A stretch of 64,000 nucleotides of DNA, taken from assembly GCA_036345935.2 (NCBI GenBank), contig JADWOT020001368.1, positions 62,001 through 126,000 on the forward strand. The letters run 5' to 3'. Under the pieces are notes generated by a model. That model did not search any database and was not told the DNA's origin. It was given only the letters and a program-made list of their open reading frames with translations. This DNA comes from Taenia hydatigena. Taxonomy: Eukaryota; Platyhelminthes; Cestoda; Cyclophyllidea; Taeniidae. The first letter of the stretch is position 1, and each line of letters starts with the position of its first letter. Below are positions 36,701-47,848 of this stretch, in pieces. The translations under genes were made by a program, and so were the position numbers.

Positions 36701-39461
36701 CAGTCAATGTTCCAACAACCATACATCTAGCACATCACGGAGCAAGAGATACTTGATAGCCTCTCTTCTGGTCCAACCGACGATTGAGAATGCGGCAGCT
36801 CCACGATGATGGTAAGTTGTATGGGTTTATTTACACACATCTTTTTCTCTTTTCCTCCTTTCACTAAAAGTGTCCCTTTGATCTTCCCCACTTTCTTTAC
36901 GCCGCTGCTTTAGAACAAGAAGTTGCTGAATGCATATTATTTGGTAGGCAGTGAGAGAGTGCTTCGAGGTAACTTGAAAGGCTCACCACAAACGGCACCT
37001 CTGTTTGCATTGTGTTAGAGACAGTAATCCACCCTTACAAGTAAGGCTATCGAGTGCCGTAATGTGGATTGTAATGAAATTGTAAACAAATTTTTGTCAA
37101 ATGTTTGCATTTTAGAATGGAATAATGAGTTGCGGAACCTGTGATACAAAACGCATCGATTAAGAGTTTGAGGATAATAACAACCTTTGATTTGCTCTTT
37201 GAATGCCAAGTAGTAATATTTTTTAGATAAAATAGTCGCCTCTAGATTGTCACTGCGCGGAACATTAACGTTGTCGATTCATTTGCAGCGCAAGGTCGCC
37301 AGTAGCACGCCCTACGGAAACAGTGCTGGCAACTCACGGAAGCGTTGGTTGAAGGAGGGCTTTGGAACAATGCACTCTCAAAGAATTTTTGCTAGTGTCA
37401 AGGATCTTTCTTAAAGACGTTGGCTGTTTGATTCCGCCTGTTCCCAAGAGGAATCAGATCACCGCCTTTAAAGGCCAGAGGCTTTGATGATTCCATATGC
37501 ACAGGTATGTAGCATTTTTGAACTAGAAAGCAGAGGCGGAGCTAGAGTTAAAGAGCTTTATGCGCATTTTGTGCTCTTTTAAAATTTAAGCCCCCGTTTT
37601 TCGTTCTTGACCACCTATGAGCTGATGGCATGATGTGCATCGTCAAGCTGAGGCAAAATGTTAGGTGTGGCGCCCGCATACAGATAGCCGCCTCAGCGTT
37701 TGGTCCTTTTGTTAAAAGCATGCTCTTGAGACCGTCATTTGATTAAAGTGTAAATATTTTGCGAAATACCGGTGTTGAATTTGCAGCTGCCTTAGAGCGT
37801 AAGGGCGTGATTACAGTTTTGCTTCCTTGCTTTCGGTTGTAGTGGCCTTATGGTGTAGAGCTGGATTGATACGCAGAGTACTTTGAGCGCACCCATTCCT
37901 ATTTCTGGTTGTAGGATAGGAAACAATTTCGCCCGCATTTGGTAGTATTGCTAACCCAACTGAAGCGCTCTGGTAGGGGTTTCCGACCACTTCTACTAGG
38001 TGTTTGCAACGAACAGAGTAGGTGAGATTTTGCCTATATCCATGGTGCCTGTCTTACTACACAATTTTCCTGTCTCCCGTATCGTATAATATCTCTGTTT
38101 CGACACGCTGTTGTTGACCGGGCACACTTTTCTTCGCATTCATGTTGTGGCTTCTAGGCTGATTGCTTAAAATATGATGGTGAAATTGGTAAGAGTGAGG
38201 CCAGTCTAAAGCGTGTAAAAGAGCGGTACTACTGAGATGTTGCATGAGCACGCAGTCCATGCACCTAGATATTGTATTGTTATTTTGATTAAGCTCTTCA
38301 ATCTACAAAATATAGAGCCTCAAATTCTATTGGCCTGCCACCTAATAGGTTATTGAAGACCAGAGTTGGTTTGGCTTAATTTTTTCCAAAAGGATGTTTA
38401 AAGCCAGCCTACAAATCTGTCGTCAGCACGTTATGGGAATTGGTGTAAAGGTTGCACTTAATATGCTACTAATGAAATAGTTGCATAATCCATTCCCAAA
38501 ACACCTTTCAAACATCAACAAACTAGTCGGATACTGAGTTCGTTGCCTACGCAACACATAACATACACTAGTCTACTACTTTAAAAGGTTAGATAAGTTT
38601 AAACATTTAAGCAGAGCTATCAGAGAAATGCGCAAATTTTCCCCTTGTATTAGACCACTGTTTTCCTGCATGCACAAAATTCATCACCAGACTTGGTTGC
38701 CATTGTAATTTTTGTCTTTTTCATTTTTTTCCTTGAGTTTGATTTGTAGTTGAAAGCAGTAGAGATAGATTTTAATTAGGAAAGAACAAAAATGTAGTCC
38801 TTCTTAGTTTAAGCAATCAAACAGAGAAGCGTCTGCATAAATTCTGTTGCATCAGTTAACATTGCAAGACCTGTTTCCATAGGCGCATCAGTATCCGCTC
38901 ACTATACCTTCCTCTTATGAACAGTCGTGATCTCCATTATTTGGAAATGAGCACAGGTTTGTTTGCCTATGCACATTTGAAGGATTTGTCCATTATGACA
39001 CCCCATTGGTGATCTGCGCAGCCAGAGCATCTGTCGACTTCTTGGTAGCCAATGTGGAGGGGCGAATAGAGGTATGGATCCGAATAACGCTGGAATATGA
39101 GACTTAAAGTAGAGCTCGCACAAGAATTGCACAAGCAAAACGCAGTGAATGTTAAACATTAGTAGGCAAAGGTGCCAATCTAATCAGATAATAATCCATT
39201 CAAAATAAATACGAATTCCGGCAAAGTGTGTCAGCATCACCAAGTAGGATCCAGCGTATATTTGAGTTTCCTCGCTTTTTCATAATTCCATAGTTATTAA
39301 TCTTAAACTAGCGCTTATGTGCTTTAGCCTATGATTGTTGAGCTAATGATTTTTATAAATAATGTTTCATTTTCTCCTTAAACAGCTAAAAGTAACTATC
39401 TTTAGGGTTTTATCCTCTCGTGACCAGCCTCAGTGAAATTGACCGAAATATATGGAATAAT
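30741..39461. other. Mostly unassigned sequence; possible exon-like stretch at 35.77-36.42 kb
   Basis: Most of this 8.7 kb is AT-rich with nothing recognised. At 35774-36266 two plus-strand frames (66 and 87 codons) follow a good acceptor, CTCTGCCAATTTACAG (ending 35710). The second frame is interrupted by TAA and TAG at 36264-36279 and then stays open for another 55 codons. The stops fall inside a 21-base GT...AG segment (36259-36279). The opposite strand is also open for 128 codons here, so coding status is unproven. Confidence 0.25.
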
Positions 39462-39723
39462 AGGGACGAGACTATCTACTTTTTGGTATTTGCAGATTGT
39501 TTGACTGGCATTTGCCCTTGGCTAGTGGTTAAAACAAATTGGATAGGGAATAATTGCATTTGCGGATTTATGAGCATAGATCGAGCTAGTCCGAATTATT
39601 AGCCAGAATGTGACAGATTGTTGACCAGAGAGAGATGCTAGCTGTTTCAGAGTACCAAATCGACCTACTAAGAGACAGCTTGGCACAAAACACAACAATG
39701 GTTCCATCGCGATGATGTAGCTG

Positions 39724-40190
39724 TTTTTCGATTTCGGTATGCTCTTTTATCGACTTTCGGAGAAGGCGATTCAAGTTTCCACGCAGACCATCTCTGCCAT
39801 TATGTGCAGCTCTCTCCTAGTGACTTGGGTTATCCAAAGCGACCAACATCCTTCTCTGTGTGACATTCTGGTGCAAATATCGGCTACGGTTGTCAAGGTG
39901 AAGTCTGTAACTACTCGTGTTCTTGGACATGATTTTGGGGACTGTGTTTACACAGAGGAGGACCCTGGAAGCGTAGGGTAGTAAAGCCTTTGATTATCAG
40001 GCCTGCTACGGTGGATACTGCCACTACAGGGGTGGATAATAAAGGAATATGCAAGGATATTTATGACTTTACGAAGTGTCTAGCTGGCGGATGTTTCACC
40101 GAACCGTTCCAGGATCATAGTTGCATCGTTGGTAGCAGCTGCTGGAACTAAAAGGTCAATAGTAAACTAGGATGAATGGCGGTTCCGTCA
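39724..40190 (+). repeat. Near-identical core of inverted repeat 1, copy B
   Basis: This is the inverted partner of 3847-4313. The two substitutions seen are at 39758 and 39800. Identity falls abruptly after 40190, at the same point where the third copy of the family (50290-51185) stops aligning. It holds an 80-codon frame at 39739-39981 and an overlapping 72-codon frame at 39933-40151. Confidence 0.88.
39933..40151 (+). CDS. Candidate cysteine-rich terminal exon (copy B)
   Basis: No known family is recognised. The frame is open for 72 codons and ends in TAA, with no ATG at its head, so it would have to be a last exon. A plausible 3' splice site, TTTACACAG, ends at 39955. Its last 36 residues hold five cysteines spaced C-x8-C-x4-C-x9-C-x5-C and end in CWN. 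The run GGC-x2-E-P-F...C-x-V-x-SSC resembles the segment encoded at 47642-47848, where the DNA is otherwise unrelated, and that is the main reason for listing it. It lies wholly inside the near-identical core, so the two copies give no information on codon-level selection. A chance open frame remains possible. Confidence 0.3.
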   Translation, partial: FWGLCLHRGGPWKRRVVKPLIIRPATVDTATTGVDNKGICKDIYDFTKCLAGGCFTEPFQDHSCIVGSSCWN

Positions 40191-41169
40191 GCACAACATG
40201 GGCCGATCGTACACATTTCCCCTCTTTTTACTCGTCTTTGTTTCGTATCCCCCCATCAGACCCGCACTCATTTTATGCTTACTCGTCTTGCAATGTCAAC
40301 GGTTCTAGCCACCCTTCTCTGGCATCGCAAATGCCCTACTTTTCAAAACATTACATTAGACAACCCCTCGCTATCGTCGATTATCCTTTTCACGCAAATG
40401 ACACTGTATAGAACTCGAGGACATTCTCGCCATTTGCGGCCTACATGCGTCTGGGTTCGCAATGAGTACAAAGCAGAGTATTATGTGTCTTTAGATGGTT
40501 AAGTATGTTACAGTGGCCAGGTTTGTTCATTTACGTGTATTTATAGAGTTTCTTGACTATGCTGCTCGAGTGGTGACCTGTAGACCCAGAGAATATGTTG
40601 ACTTCAAAGAGCCAACGAGGAGAGATAAAACACGAGCACAGATCTTCATAACACTTGAAGATGAGGACATGAGTGATGCTTGCATAAACATTAGGGATTC
40701 AAAAATCCATAAAAATTGATGAATCTGCCATGCTGCTGAATTAAAAAATTGCATCAGGCATGATTTCGGGGTTGAAGCCATTTCTACCTAACATCATTTT
40801 CTTTCCCACACTTTTGTCATTCTCCTTAAAGCTACGAGGCATAAAGTTTGGTCAAACGGTTAAGGTTTTGCTAATTATCGATAGTGTGCGAAGAAAGCTG
40901 TAGAGCCACCGACCCGATCTGATTAATGGAATATGAAATGGAAAATAGTGCTAAGAAGGATCAGATCACAAAATATTTGGAAAGCATTTATAATTGCAGT
41001 GGTCAGATTTTGACGGGCAATGGCATCATTCACATCGAATAATGACCCCTTCAAAGCACATACAGTCTGGTGGAAAGTAGGGTCCGAATTGTTATTGCTA
41101 TCGAGTAGGCTCTAGTGCCTAATTGAATTTCCTATTATGTGTATTGCAGACTCTGCTCGGTTATAATCC

Positions 41170-41598
41170 TGTTGACATTAAAATTAACTTCACCTAATCA
41201 CTTGTATCATTGCAACCATTCAACCAATTAATTGAATACAATGCGCCATTTAACCCGGTTGGCTATTAAGACCTTCGGTGCACTGCTTAAGCATCTGTCT
41301 CCTTAAGATCAGCCTCAGCGGTTAACTTGACACCTTTCCTTCTGAATTGTGTTCCCAGAGAACACAGATTCCTTTTAGTTTTCTCGCTGGAATTAGTAAT
41401 ATTCAATAGAACCATTAACTAACTCATATAGAAAAACTGTGAGTGTGTCACCTTGTCTATTTGACACGCTCATGTGTAAACACTTTCTGCTCTACACGAT
41501 AGGCTTTTGCATTTTTATTTAAGACCGTTTTGCTTGTCATTACATGCACTGGTGGCATATGCCAACAGGACCACCCTAAGTCATTAGATTGTAGGCAC
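41170..41598. repeat. Extra block present only in copy B
   Basis: Copies A and B align up to ATAATCCT (B 41169) and resume near GGCACT (about 41597). Copy B has about 425 extra bases between these points; copy A joins the flanks with a few bases. No terminal inverted repeat, poly(A) or target duplication was found, so insertion into B and deletion from A cannot be told apart. A short stem, GTGTCA...TGACAC, lies inside at about 41448-41468. Confidence 0.65.
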
Positions 41599-42089
41599 TG
41601 GCACATGAAGATATAAATAGCAGCTTAGAAATGAGCTAGGATCTATTGCACCCTGAATGTAGCCGTATTTACCGACACTGATTAATGAGTTTATTAAGCG
41701 TGGTTTTGATGCGCTTAGTACTGTGACGTAATCTGTGGCTGTGTTTGCTATGAAATAGGAAGCTATGCAAAGATCGCATGTACATTCCAAGATTCGATTT
41801 GTTAAATAACCTTTTCACTTGCAGTGTGCTGCTTTTTGAATAAGCACGGTTCATTTTAAGCATTAAGCAACGCTAAATCAACAGATTGCGAGCATATGTG
41901 GCATTGACACATTCCAGGATTGTCTTCTGTTCAAGGTATTTTACATTTTATTTCCTCAAATGTGACGAGTCTGGTGCCACATCTCCTAGAATGCTGTGAT
42001 TACTGAGGGGATCCAAGGCCTTTCCATTATCGCTACTTTACTTCCTTTAGAAGGCATCGACAACGGTGTCTCATTCAGGGCACGCGGAC

Positions 42090-43110
42090 TACTGCAACGC
42101 GCCTTTCGGTGAGAGCATCTTTTGTCTCCTACCACGATATTCTATATGCTCCCGAGTGTTGCGCCTTGCATTATGCTGCACTGTTTGTGCTTAATGCTAA
42201 CAACACAAACAAAACAGAGTAGTGGGTACTTCAGGTATTTCGTTTCCTTGCCTTTATTTCCCAATTTAATGACACAAGAAAATCTCGCCTCTATGTCTCT
42301 CTACTCCTTGCTCGCCTTCCCCTGCTTCAAACCCAACTTCAGTTTGCCCCAGCCTTCTCCTTTCTCCCCCTCTTCCTACCCCATCATATGCAGGCGCCTG
42401 CTTCGTAAGTTCTCCTCATCTCTCTACCAGTCTCACCCTTCATCGTAACATTAAATAATGTTAAGATTCATAACTAGGGTCAAATTAGCACAGCCTAGAT
42501 CAGCTCTGACTCAACACGCTTTACTTCTAACCAAATCTTATTCTAGCATAACCTAGCCTGAATCACAGATCATTTTCTACTTCTATCTTTCCATCTCTCT
42601 AGTTTGTTCTGCACTACTTCCCCTCAATTCCACCTCTTACTTTTTCTCCCCCTCGACCTACTCCCTCGAGAGCGAAGGTGAGCGCGTTGCTCCTACCTCC
42701 CACTTTGCGACTTATAGACTCGTCCAACTCTCATCTCACCATCTCACTGTCCATTTCTTTCCTTCTCTCTGCAGAGAATTCCTCTACCTGGCGCTCTACA
42801 TTAACGTGTAAGAACGTGCGCTCCCTGCCCTTTAGGGGGCGCCTCAATCGTTGTCCTAAAAACAGGTAAGAACGCCTGTGTGTGCCTGTGCATATGTAGT
42901 GCAGAGCCATATTCAAGTCATCCTCTCCTCCTCAAATGCCCTTCTAGCCGACCAAGTCGACATTTCTATCTTTAATGAAGATCTCCTTCAGTTGTTCATC
43001 GTATGGCCATTTAATTGCCATAATAATTCAAACTTCGCCTTTCGCTAACACTCTATCACTCACCCACCGACTCACCTCACCAATATTTAATCGCATTTTT
43101 CTTCTTGTGA
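42090..43110 (+). repeat. Dispersed repeat P, copy 1
   Basis: This aligns in the same orientation with 62905 onward. Shared landmarks are ACTGCAACGCGCCTT at the start, CTCGAGAGCGAAGGTGA (42664), TAAGAACGTGC (42809) and CCAAGTCGACA (42952). Pyrimidine-rich interruptions and indels separate the blocks. Short frames here are not preserved between the copies. It starts within a few bases of the end of inverted repeat 1 copy B. Confidence 0.8.
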
Positions 43111-43237
43111 CTCCCATACTTCCTCCTTTATTTCAGATTGAAGTGAACTTCGCACATGGAAATAGCATATTTAATAATATTAAAGCGATGTGTGCAGGCG
43201 AGGTAAGAGGATAGCACAGGATGAGGAGAGAGAGAGG

Positions 43238-43603
43238 TAGCATTACTTATCCCTAACTTTTACTGTATACATCGGTTTTGGCCTTTTGTCTTCTCTGGAA
43301 CGGCGGGCCGGGTGGTTGGAACTGATGCCGGGATGGCGAGGGAGGTAACAAACGCAAAAAAATAACAGGAGACTGGGTAAAAGGAAAAAAAGAAGCGAAT
43401 GGGTGGCACTGATGGCCAACTGAATTAACGGGACGAATTTACGAAGAAATATGAGTAGCAGTAGACGAAACAACACGTTGACGATCATATCCGACGCTGT
43501 TGTACGATGGACCATTTCGAATCCTACCCGTGTGAATCGACTAGCGGCACGTGTTGTCGCGTAGTGTCTCTCAGCCCCGTCTGATGTTGGACTTAGGAGG
43601 CAC
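43238..43603 (-). repeat. Dispersed repeat Q, copy 1
   Basis: The reverse complement aligns with 61480-61848 at about 75-80%. It includes CACGTGCCGCTA and an invariant CCACCCGGCCCGCCGTTCC near the end. A minus-strand frame here and its plus-strand counterpart in copy 2 share a run of about 60 codons (DGAERH..., TRAA-x-RFT-x-VGF, LFR-x-LLLI-x-LR-x-FVP) before copy 2 shifts frame. Copy 1 continues to NHPARRS-x-E-x-KRPK. No protein family is recognised. Confidence 0.8.
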
Positions 43604-44779
43604 CCATTGCAAGTGGTTTTGTGGCAACAGACATCACTTCTTTTCGTGTCTTTTTACCTTAATCGGCATCTCTGCAACATGGCGCATGCAAAAGCAGTGG
43701 AGGAGGAAGAGACGGACCACCAATACCAATGTGCTTTAAATGAAATGCACTGCCTTGTCTGGTCTGCTTTTCGTCAGCTTTTTATCTCTGTTGTTTCCTT
43801 TTGGAAGGACGACTTTCGGGCAGTTGGGCAACACGAGATATGAATCTAGTGAAGACAGTGGCGACTAACTCCTATTGGTTGACATAGAGCTCGTGAAGGC
43901 GTGCTTTTGCTGCTTATTTCAAATCGTATACCTAGGCCAAATGCTATATTGCACCAGAGATGACAACAGTGGTGATTGCACCTCTCCAGTAGAAGGGATA
44001 AACATACATGATTGTTAGGCTGAAAGCCACGAAAGAATAATTGGATGAGAGGCGAGGATAAGACGCTCACAGAGGAGAAGAAGTAGAGAAAAGAATGGAG
44101 AAGGGCCATCGCCGGATGTTTCTGCGCAGTGATGTGGCACTGCGTTTCTTATTACTTGTTCTCTTTCTTCCACATTCTCCTAGATATCTTCGTTACGCAT
44201 TTCTTCAATCACGTTTTTGAGTGAGGTTTGAAGGAATGAGCTTTGTGGAAGGGATATGAGTTTCTATCAATCGACAAACTCGAAGACGCTTTTCATGGTT
44301 TACGTTGATAAGTGAAGTGAACTACTTGCAGCAGTACTGGAAGGAGGAGGAGGAGGAAGGAGGAGGCTATGATGAAACTGGATTATAGCACAGTCTACCT
44401 CTAATTTCTGCAATTTCCATCTGCGTTGACACTTTGGAGTCCAACGACAGAGAAGGAAGCTGGAGTATTACAGATGGATTGGGACGGAGGCGGTAGAGGT
44501 GAATGATGAGAAGTGGAACAAAGGTGAGTAGATGTCGAAGTGGGACTGAGGCAGTGATGTAGAACTGAATGGTGAAAACGATGATAACGTGGGAAGTAAG
44601 ATGAATGTTAGAAGGCGGTGGAACGCGCATGCGAGCGTATGTGATTAACCTCTTCTGACTGGATCGGTGCCACGCGTCGCGGGATGGTTTCATGGGGGAC
44701 AGATATCATCGGCCTCTGTGCTTCAGTTCGATATGCTCGATCTCCTACTTGTTTGCCAGCTTTTCAATCACTCAAATCA
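43604..44779. other. Unassigned sequence
   Basis: Nothing is recognised apart from a GGA-repeat tract at 44341-44367. Confidence 0.5.
44341..44367 (+). repeat. GGA microsatellite
   Basis: Imperfect (GGA)n run, AAGGAGGAGGAGGAGGAAGG followed by AGGAGGC. Confidence 0.8.
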
Positions 44780-44940
44780 GGGACTATCAACCTTAGCAAA
44801 GCCTTTAATAGAATGCCTTTAGTAATTTGACAAGCTAAGGAAACTGAGAAGTTCTGTCTGGTCAGTTATTGTTGGTCCATTTCTCGCCTGCTTTGTGCGG
44901 TCTTGAGCGACTGATACCTCATACGATCAAACTCTATGTC
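44780..44940 (+). pseudogene. Non-LTR reverse transcriptase fossil
   Basis: One plus-strand frame reads INLSKAFNRMP, then after a stop QAKETEKF...SYCWSISRLL...VLSD, then after another stop YLIRSN. This follows the order of motif A of CR1/Jockey-like reverse transcriptases (DLSKAFD-x-V-P, lead to a leucine/lysine helix, W-I-x-x-x-L, LSDR). The catalytic aspartate position of motif A is altered, and the second stop (TGA) falls where arginine is usual, as expected from CGA decay. No motif C or endonuclease was found near it. It is a short dead fragment, and the family assignment rests on these few residues. Confidence 0.45.
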
Positions 44941-47641
44941 TCCTGAAGTTTATAAAGCATTCGAGGAAAAGACAATTCTTTGGATTAGCGATTGAGGCTG
45001 GCAAAAGTTACTTCGTTTTGTTACAAGTCGACCCGGCTTCTACCGGCTTGCTATTCTGCGGCAACACTGCCATCACTTCATAAACGCCGTCCTTAGAATT
45101 AACAAGGCATTACGTTTAATGCGCCAAGAAGGAACACACTTGCATCTGATTGGCTTACGCAAAGGCGATCTGAGACGGTAGTTAGGTTCACTTGTGGTTC
45201 ATTATCACTTTCATTTTTTACGGCAGAATCCAACCAAGCTAAATTAATGCCATGGGATCTTGACTACCTGGCACAGTCTGCACATTGTAAGTTTGGTTAT
45301 TGGACACGGGAACAACATTTCCCAAGATCGCAAGTGATCTCATAAATAAAATTTGACCCGCCATATGCTGTGCTACAGAGGAAACTTACGAATGAAAGCA
45401 CAAATCGTGCAGCACCCGTTTTTGGCGCCTAGGCGATCCGACAGGATGGAAGGAACAACAAATGCCGAAGTGGGATGTTCAGCCTTTTAGTCGGCTTGCA
45501 TTGTGTCGGAAACATTTCAACCAGACACCAGCTAAAGGCTAAGCGGCATGAAAAGGCTTTCAAGTCTTCTTTGGATTTCCTAATGATTTCTCTTAGACAC
45601 AAATGCCAGTAACATCTAGGCATCACAGTGGCTAGGTATCTTATTTTTATTACGATGGCGGTCAGGGAAATTGGATTTCGTCTCCAATGTCCCTTGTCAT
45701 CTTTTCATTACAGTTATGGCTTTAAGCGAAATCGTATTTCTGACATAATGTTATAAATAAAAAAATCATAGGGAGAAAATATCCATATAAGCGAGTCGAA
45801 AGTGCCGGGCTGATTCATAGTTAGGCAAAGAATTCTGCCATCGATGCAATTTAGCTATTCATTTGCATACTGCTGGTGAATTGTTGAGGCGTGAACTGTT
45901 GGACTAGAGATACACTTCTCCCTTATTGTATCATAACCAGTAAGTTCAAAAAGTCAATAGCCAAACAAGAACAATCAATGCATGCGGTTAATACCATGTG
46001 GGAATTGTGGTACTTGATCTCCGCACAATTTCTACATTTCTTCTTTCACCTCTCCGTGCCAACAACACTTAGCATCACTCCTCTCTTCCTCCACGCCCTT
46101 CTCCCACACCGCCATCACCCTTGTCCATTTCGACTTCTCTTCATTCCTTCTTTCACTCCTTCATTACTACTACGTGCTTCCATCCTTTTATCGCTTCTTC
46201 ACTCACTCACTTCTCCACCACTACCGCCTCAAACCCCACTAGTCCATCCATCCACTTACCCATCTACCGATCCATCCTCTCTGCTTTTTTCACATGACTA
46301 TACCAACGCGCACTCGCACATGCAAACATTATGCTTTTCTCTGTTCCTCATTCTCTCGTTCTCACCAAACTACGTCGCTTGCACTTCCTCCAACCTCAAT
46401 GTCTGAGCATTAGCGCTGAGCGAATGCAAAATGCAATTGTTCGTGCATTTCCCACTACGGTGTTGACACTAGCACTCCGAAAAATGCCATTATCAGCTCA
46501 ATCGTAGCCCTGCGACCGATGATGGTAACATCACCATGGCCACCAAGTCTGCTACCGCCAGCACCACCACCATCACTCCAGGCAGCATTGCTCAACGCAA
46601 TCCAGTAGCATGTACGGCGAATTCTTTGCATTGAAAACGAGTGAAGGGGATGAGATCCAGAGGCATTTTATTGTGTGCGATGCCACAAGTGCGTAGAGAA
46701 TGAGGGTAGTGGATTGAGAGCAGGGAGTGAAGGGAAGATAATTGCAGACAGATGCAATAAAATGTGCCGATGACACGACGTGTACTCTAGCCGTCAAAAA
46801 TGCGTGAGCTAACTCGCTGCGACGTAGCATAACCTCGTGGTGTGACAGAGGCCAGAGGCTACTACTCTGTGCGATCAACAACGTATGTGCTGTCAGTTGG
46901 ATGGGCATGATACGATGTCAGTGTGGTAGTAAGATCTATACAGAGAAACATTGCTATTTTGCTACTACAGTGCCCCAACCCGATAGATGAGAAGATGGGA
47001 TGTGCTTGGCAAGATTATTCTACCAGCGTTAGAGACAGGCCCAACAATGAAATTTATTGCAGTAAAATCTTATTGGCCCCATGCACAAAATACCCTTCGA
47101 ATTTTGGAGGCATATTCGGTGACGTATTTCAGCTCTGCAGACTGTTCTAAAGAACATGCTCTTGATGTGAACGGATCTTATTCTCGAGAAGAGATTGATT
47201 ATTTACAGCAGTTTTAATGGGTGCTTGCCCTAACATAGTCAGCTAAACCTTCGGAAGCATAAATGACCAAGTTCTTAATTCGCCTTGCATCATGATGCAT
47301 TGGAAGCACGCCTGGACTAGTTGCGTCTTTCACATTCCAAGCCGTCGCAAGGGATCTCTTCTTCAATGCTAATGATTTGCTCTCCCAAAGTTGGGGCAGC
47401 AGATTGAAGGTAGCGCGAAAAATTGCGACAAAGTCTTTGCCTCTAGGGGGACATAGGACACCAACTATAGCGATCAGCCTGGCAGTAGACGTACAAGTCT
47501 TGCGTGTTAAAGTAGTTGGCGTGAAGGGCTACAAATTTCGCTACGCGAAGTCTGCCTCACTTATGCACTGAGAAATGAAATAACATAAAAAATGGATATC
47601 CTTCCTTGCGCTGCCTGCATTTTCAGCCCAATTAAACGTAC
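44941..47641. other. Unassigned sequence with a pyrimidine-rich tract
   Basis: A strongly C/T-rich tract covers about 46030-46390 and accounts for the 171-codon frame there (Ser/Leu/Pro/His-rich, no domains). Nothing else is recognised. Confidence 0.5.
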
Positions 47642-47848
47642 ATGGAGGCCTCTAGCTTGTCCTCAGAATGCCTTTTCTTTAGTGGATGTGCGAGAGAGTG
47701 TTCCAGCCCCGGCTTCGATGAGCAGAAGTGCAAGGTCAACAGTTCATGCTACCGGTTGTCAAAATTTGACATTGCTAGCCCTAACCTAGCCAATGTGTTG
47801 CCTGGCACATTCCTATTACCTTTTGGCAGGAAAAACTGTTGTGCCTAA
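47642..47848 (+). CDS. Candidate cysteine-rich exon
   Basis: This 68-codon frame ends in TAA. A textbook acceptor, CTTGTCCTCAG, ends at 47669, so the coding part may begin at residue 10 with the cysteines and the ATG at 47642 need not be used. Cysteines fall at residues 10, 16, 20, 30, 36, 66 and 67. The stretch SGCARE...PGFDEQKCKVNSSCY parallels the core of inverted repeat 1 (GGCFTEPF...C-x-V-x-SSCW). No family is recognised. A small secreted or extracellular domain would fit the cysteine density, but no signal peptide is seen. Chance similarity is not excluded. Confidence 0.3.
   Translation: MEASSLSSECLFFSGCARECSSPGFDEQKCKVNSSCYRLSKFDIASPNLANVLPGTFLLPFGRKNCCA

Larger units (their letters stand above)
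39462..42086 (+). repeat. Long inverted repeat 1, copy B
   Basis: This is the inverted partner of 2390-4585, about 35 kb away. It aligns over its full length except for an extra block of about 425 bp at 41170-41598. Its right edge (around 42086) abuts the start of repeat P at 42090, so two repeat families meet within a few bases. A 74-codon frame at 40495-40719 in this copy is broken by a stop in copy A, so it is not conserved as a protein. Confidence 0.9.

Noticed and set aside
40495..40719. 74-codon frame in repeat 1 copy B as a conserved protein
   Set aside because: Copy A has in-frame stops at the corresponding place and the third copy is broken as well, so the frame is not maintained.
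45891..46406. 171-codon plus-strand frame
   Set aside because: Explained by a C/T-rich tract; the product is a low-complexity Ser/Leu/Pro/His string.
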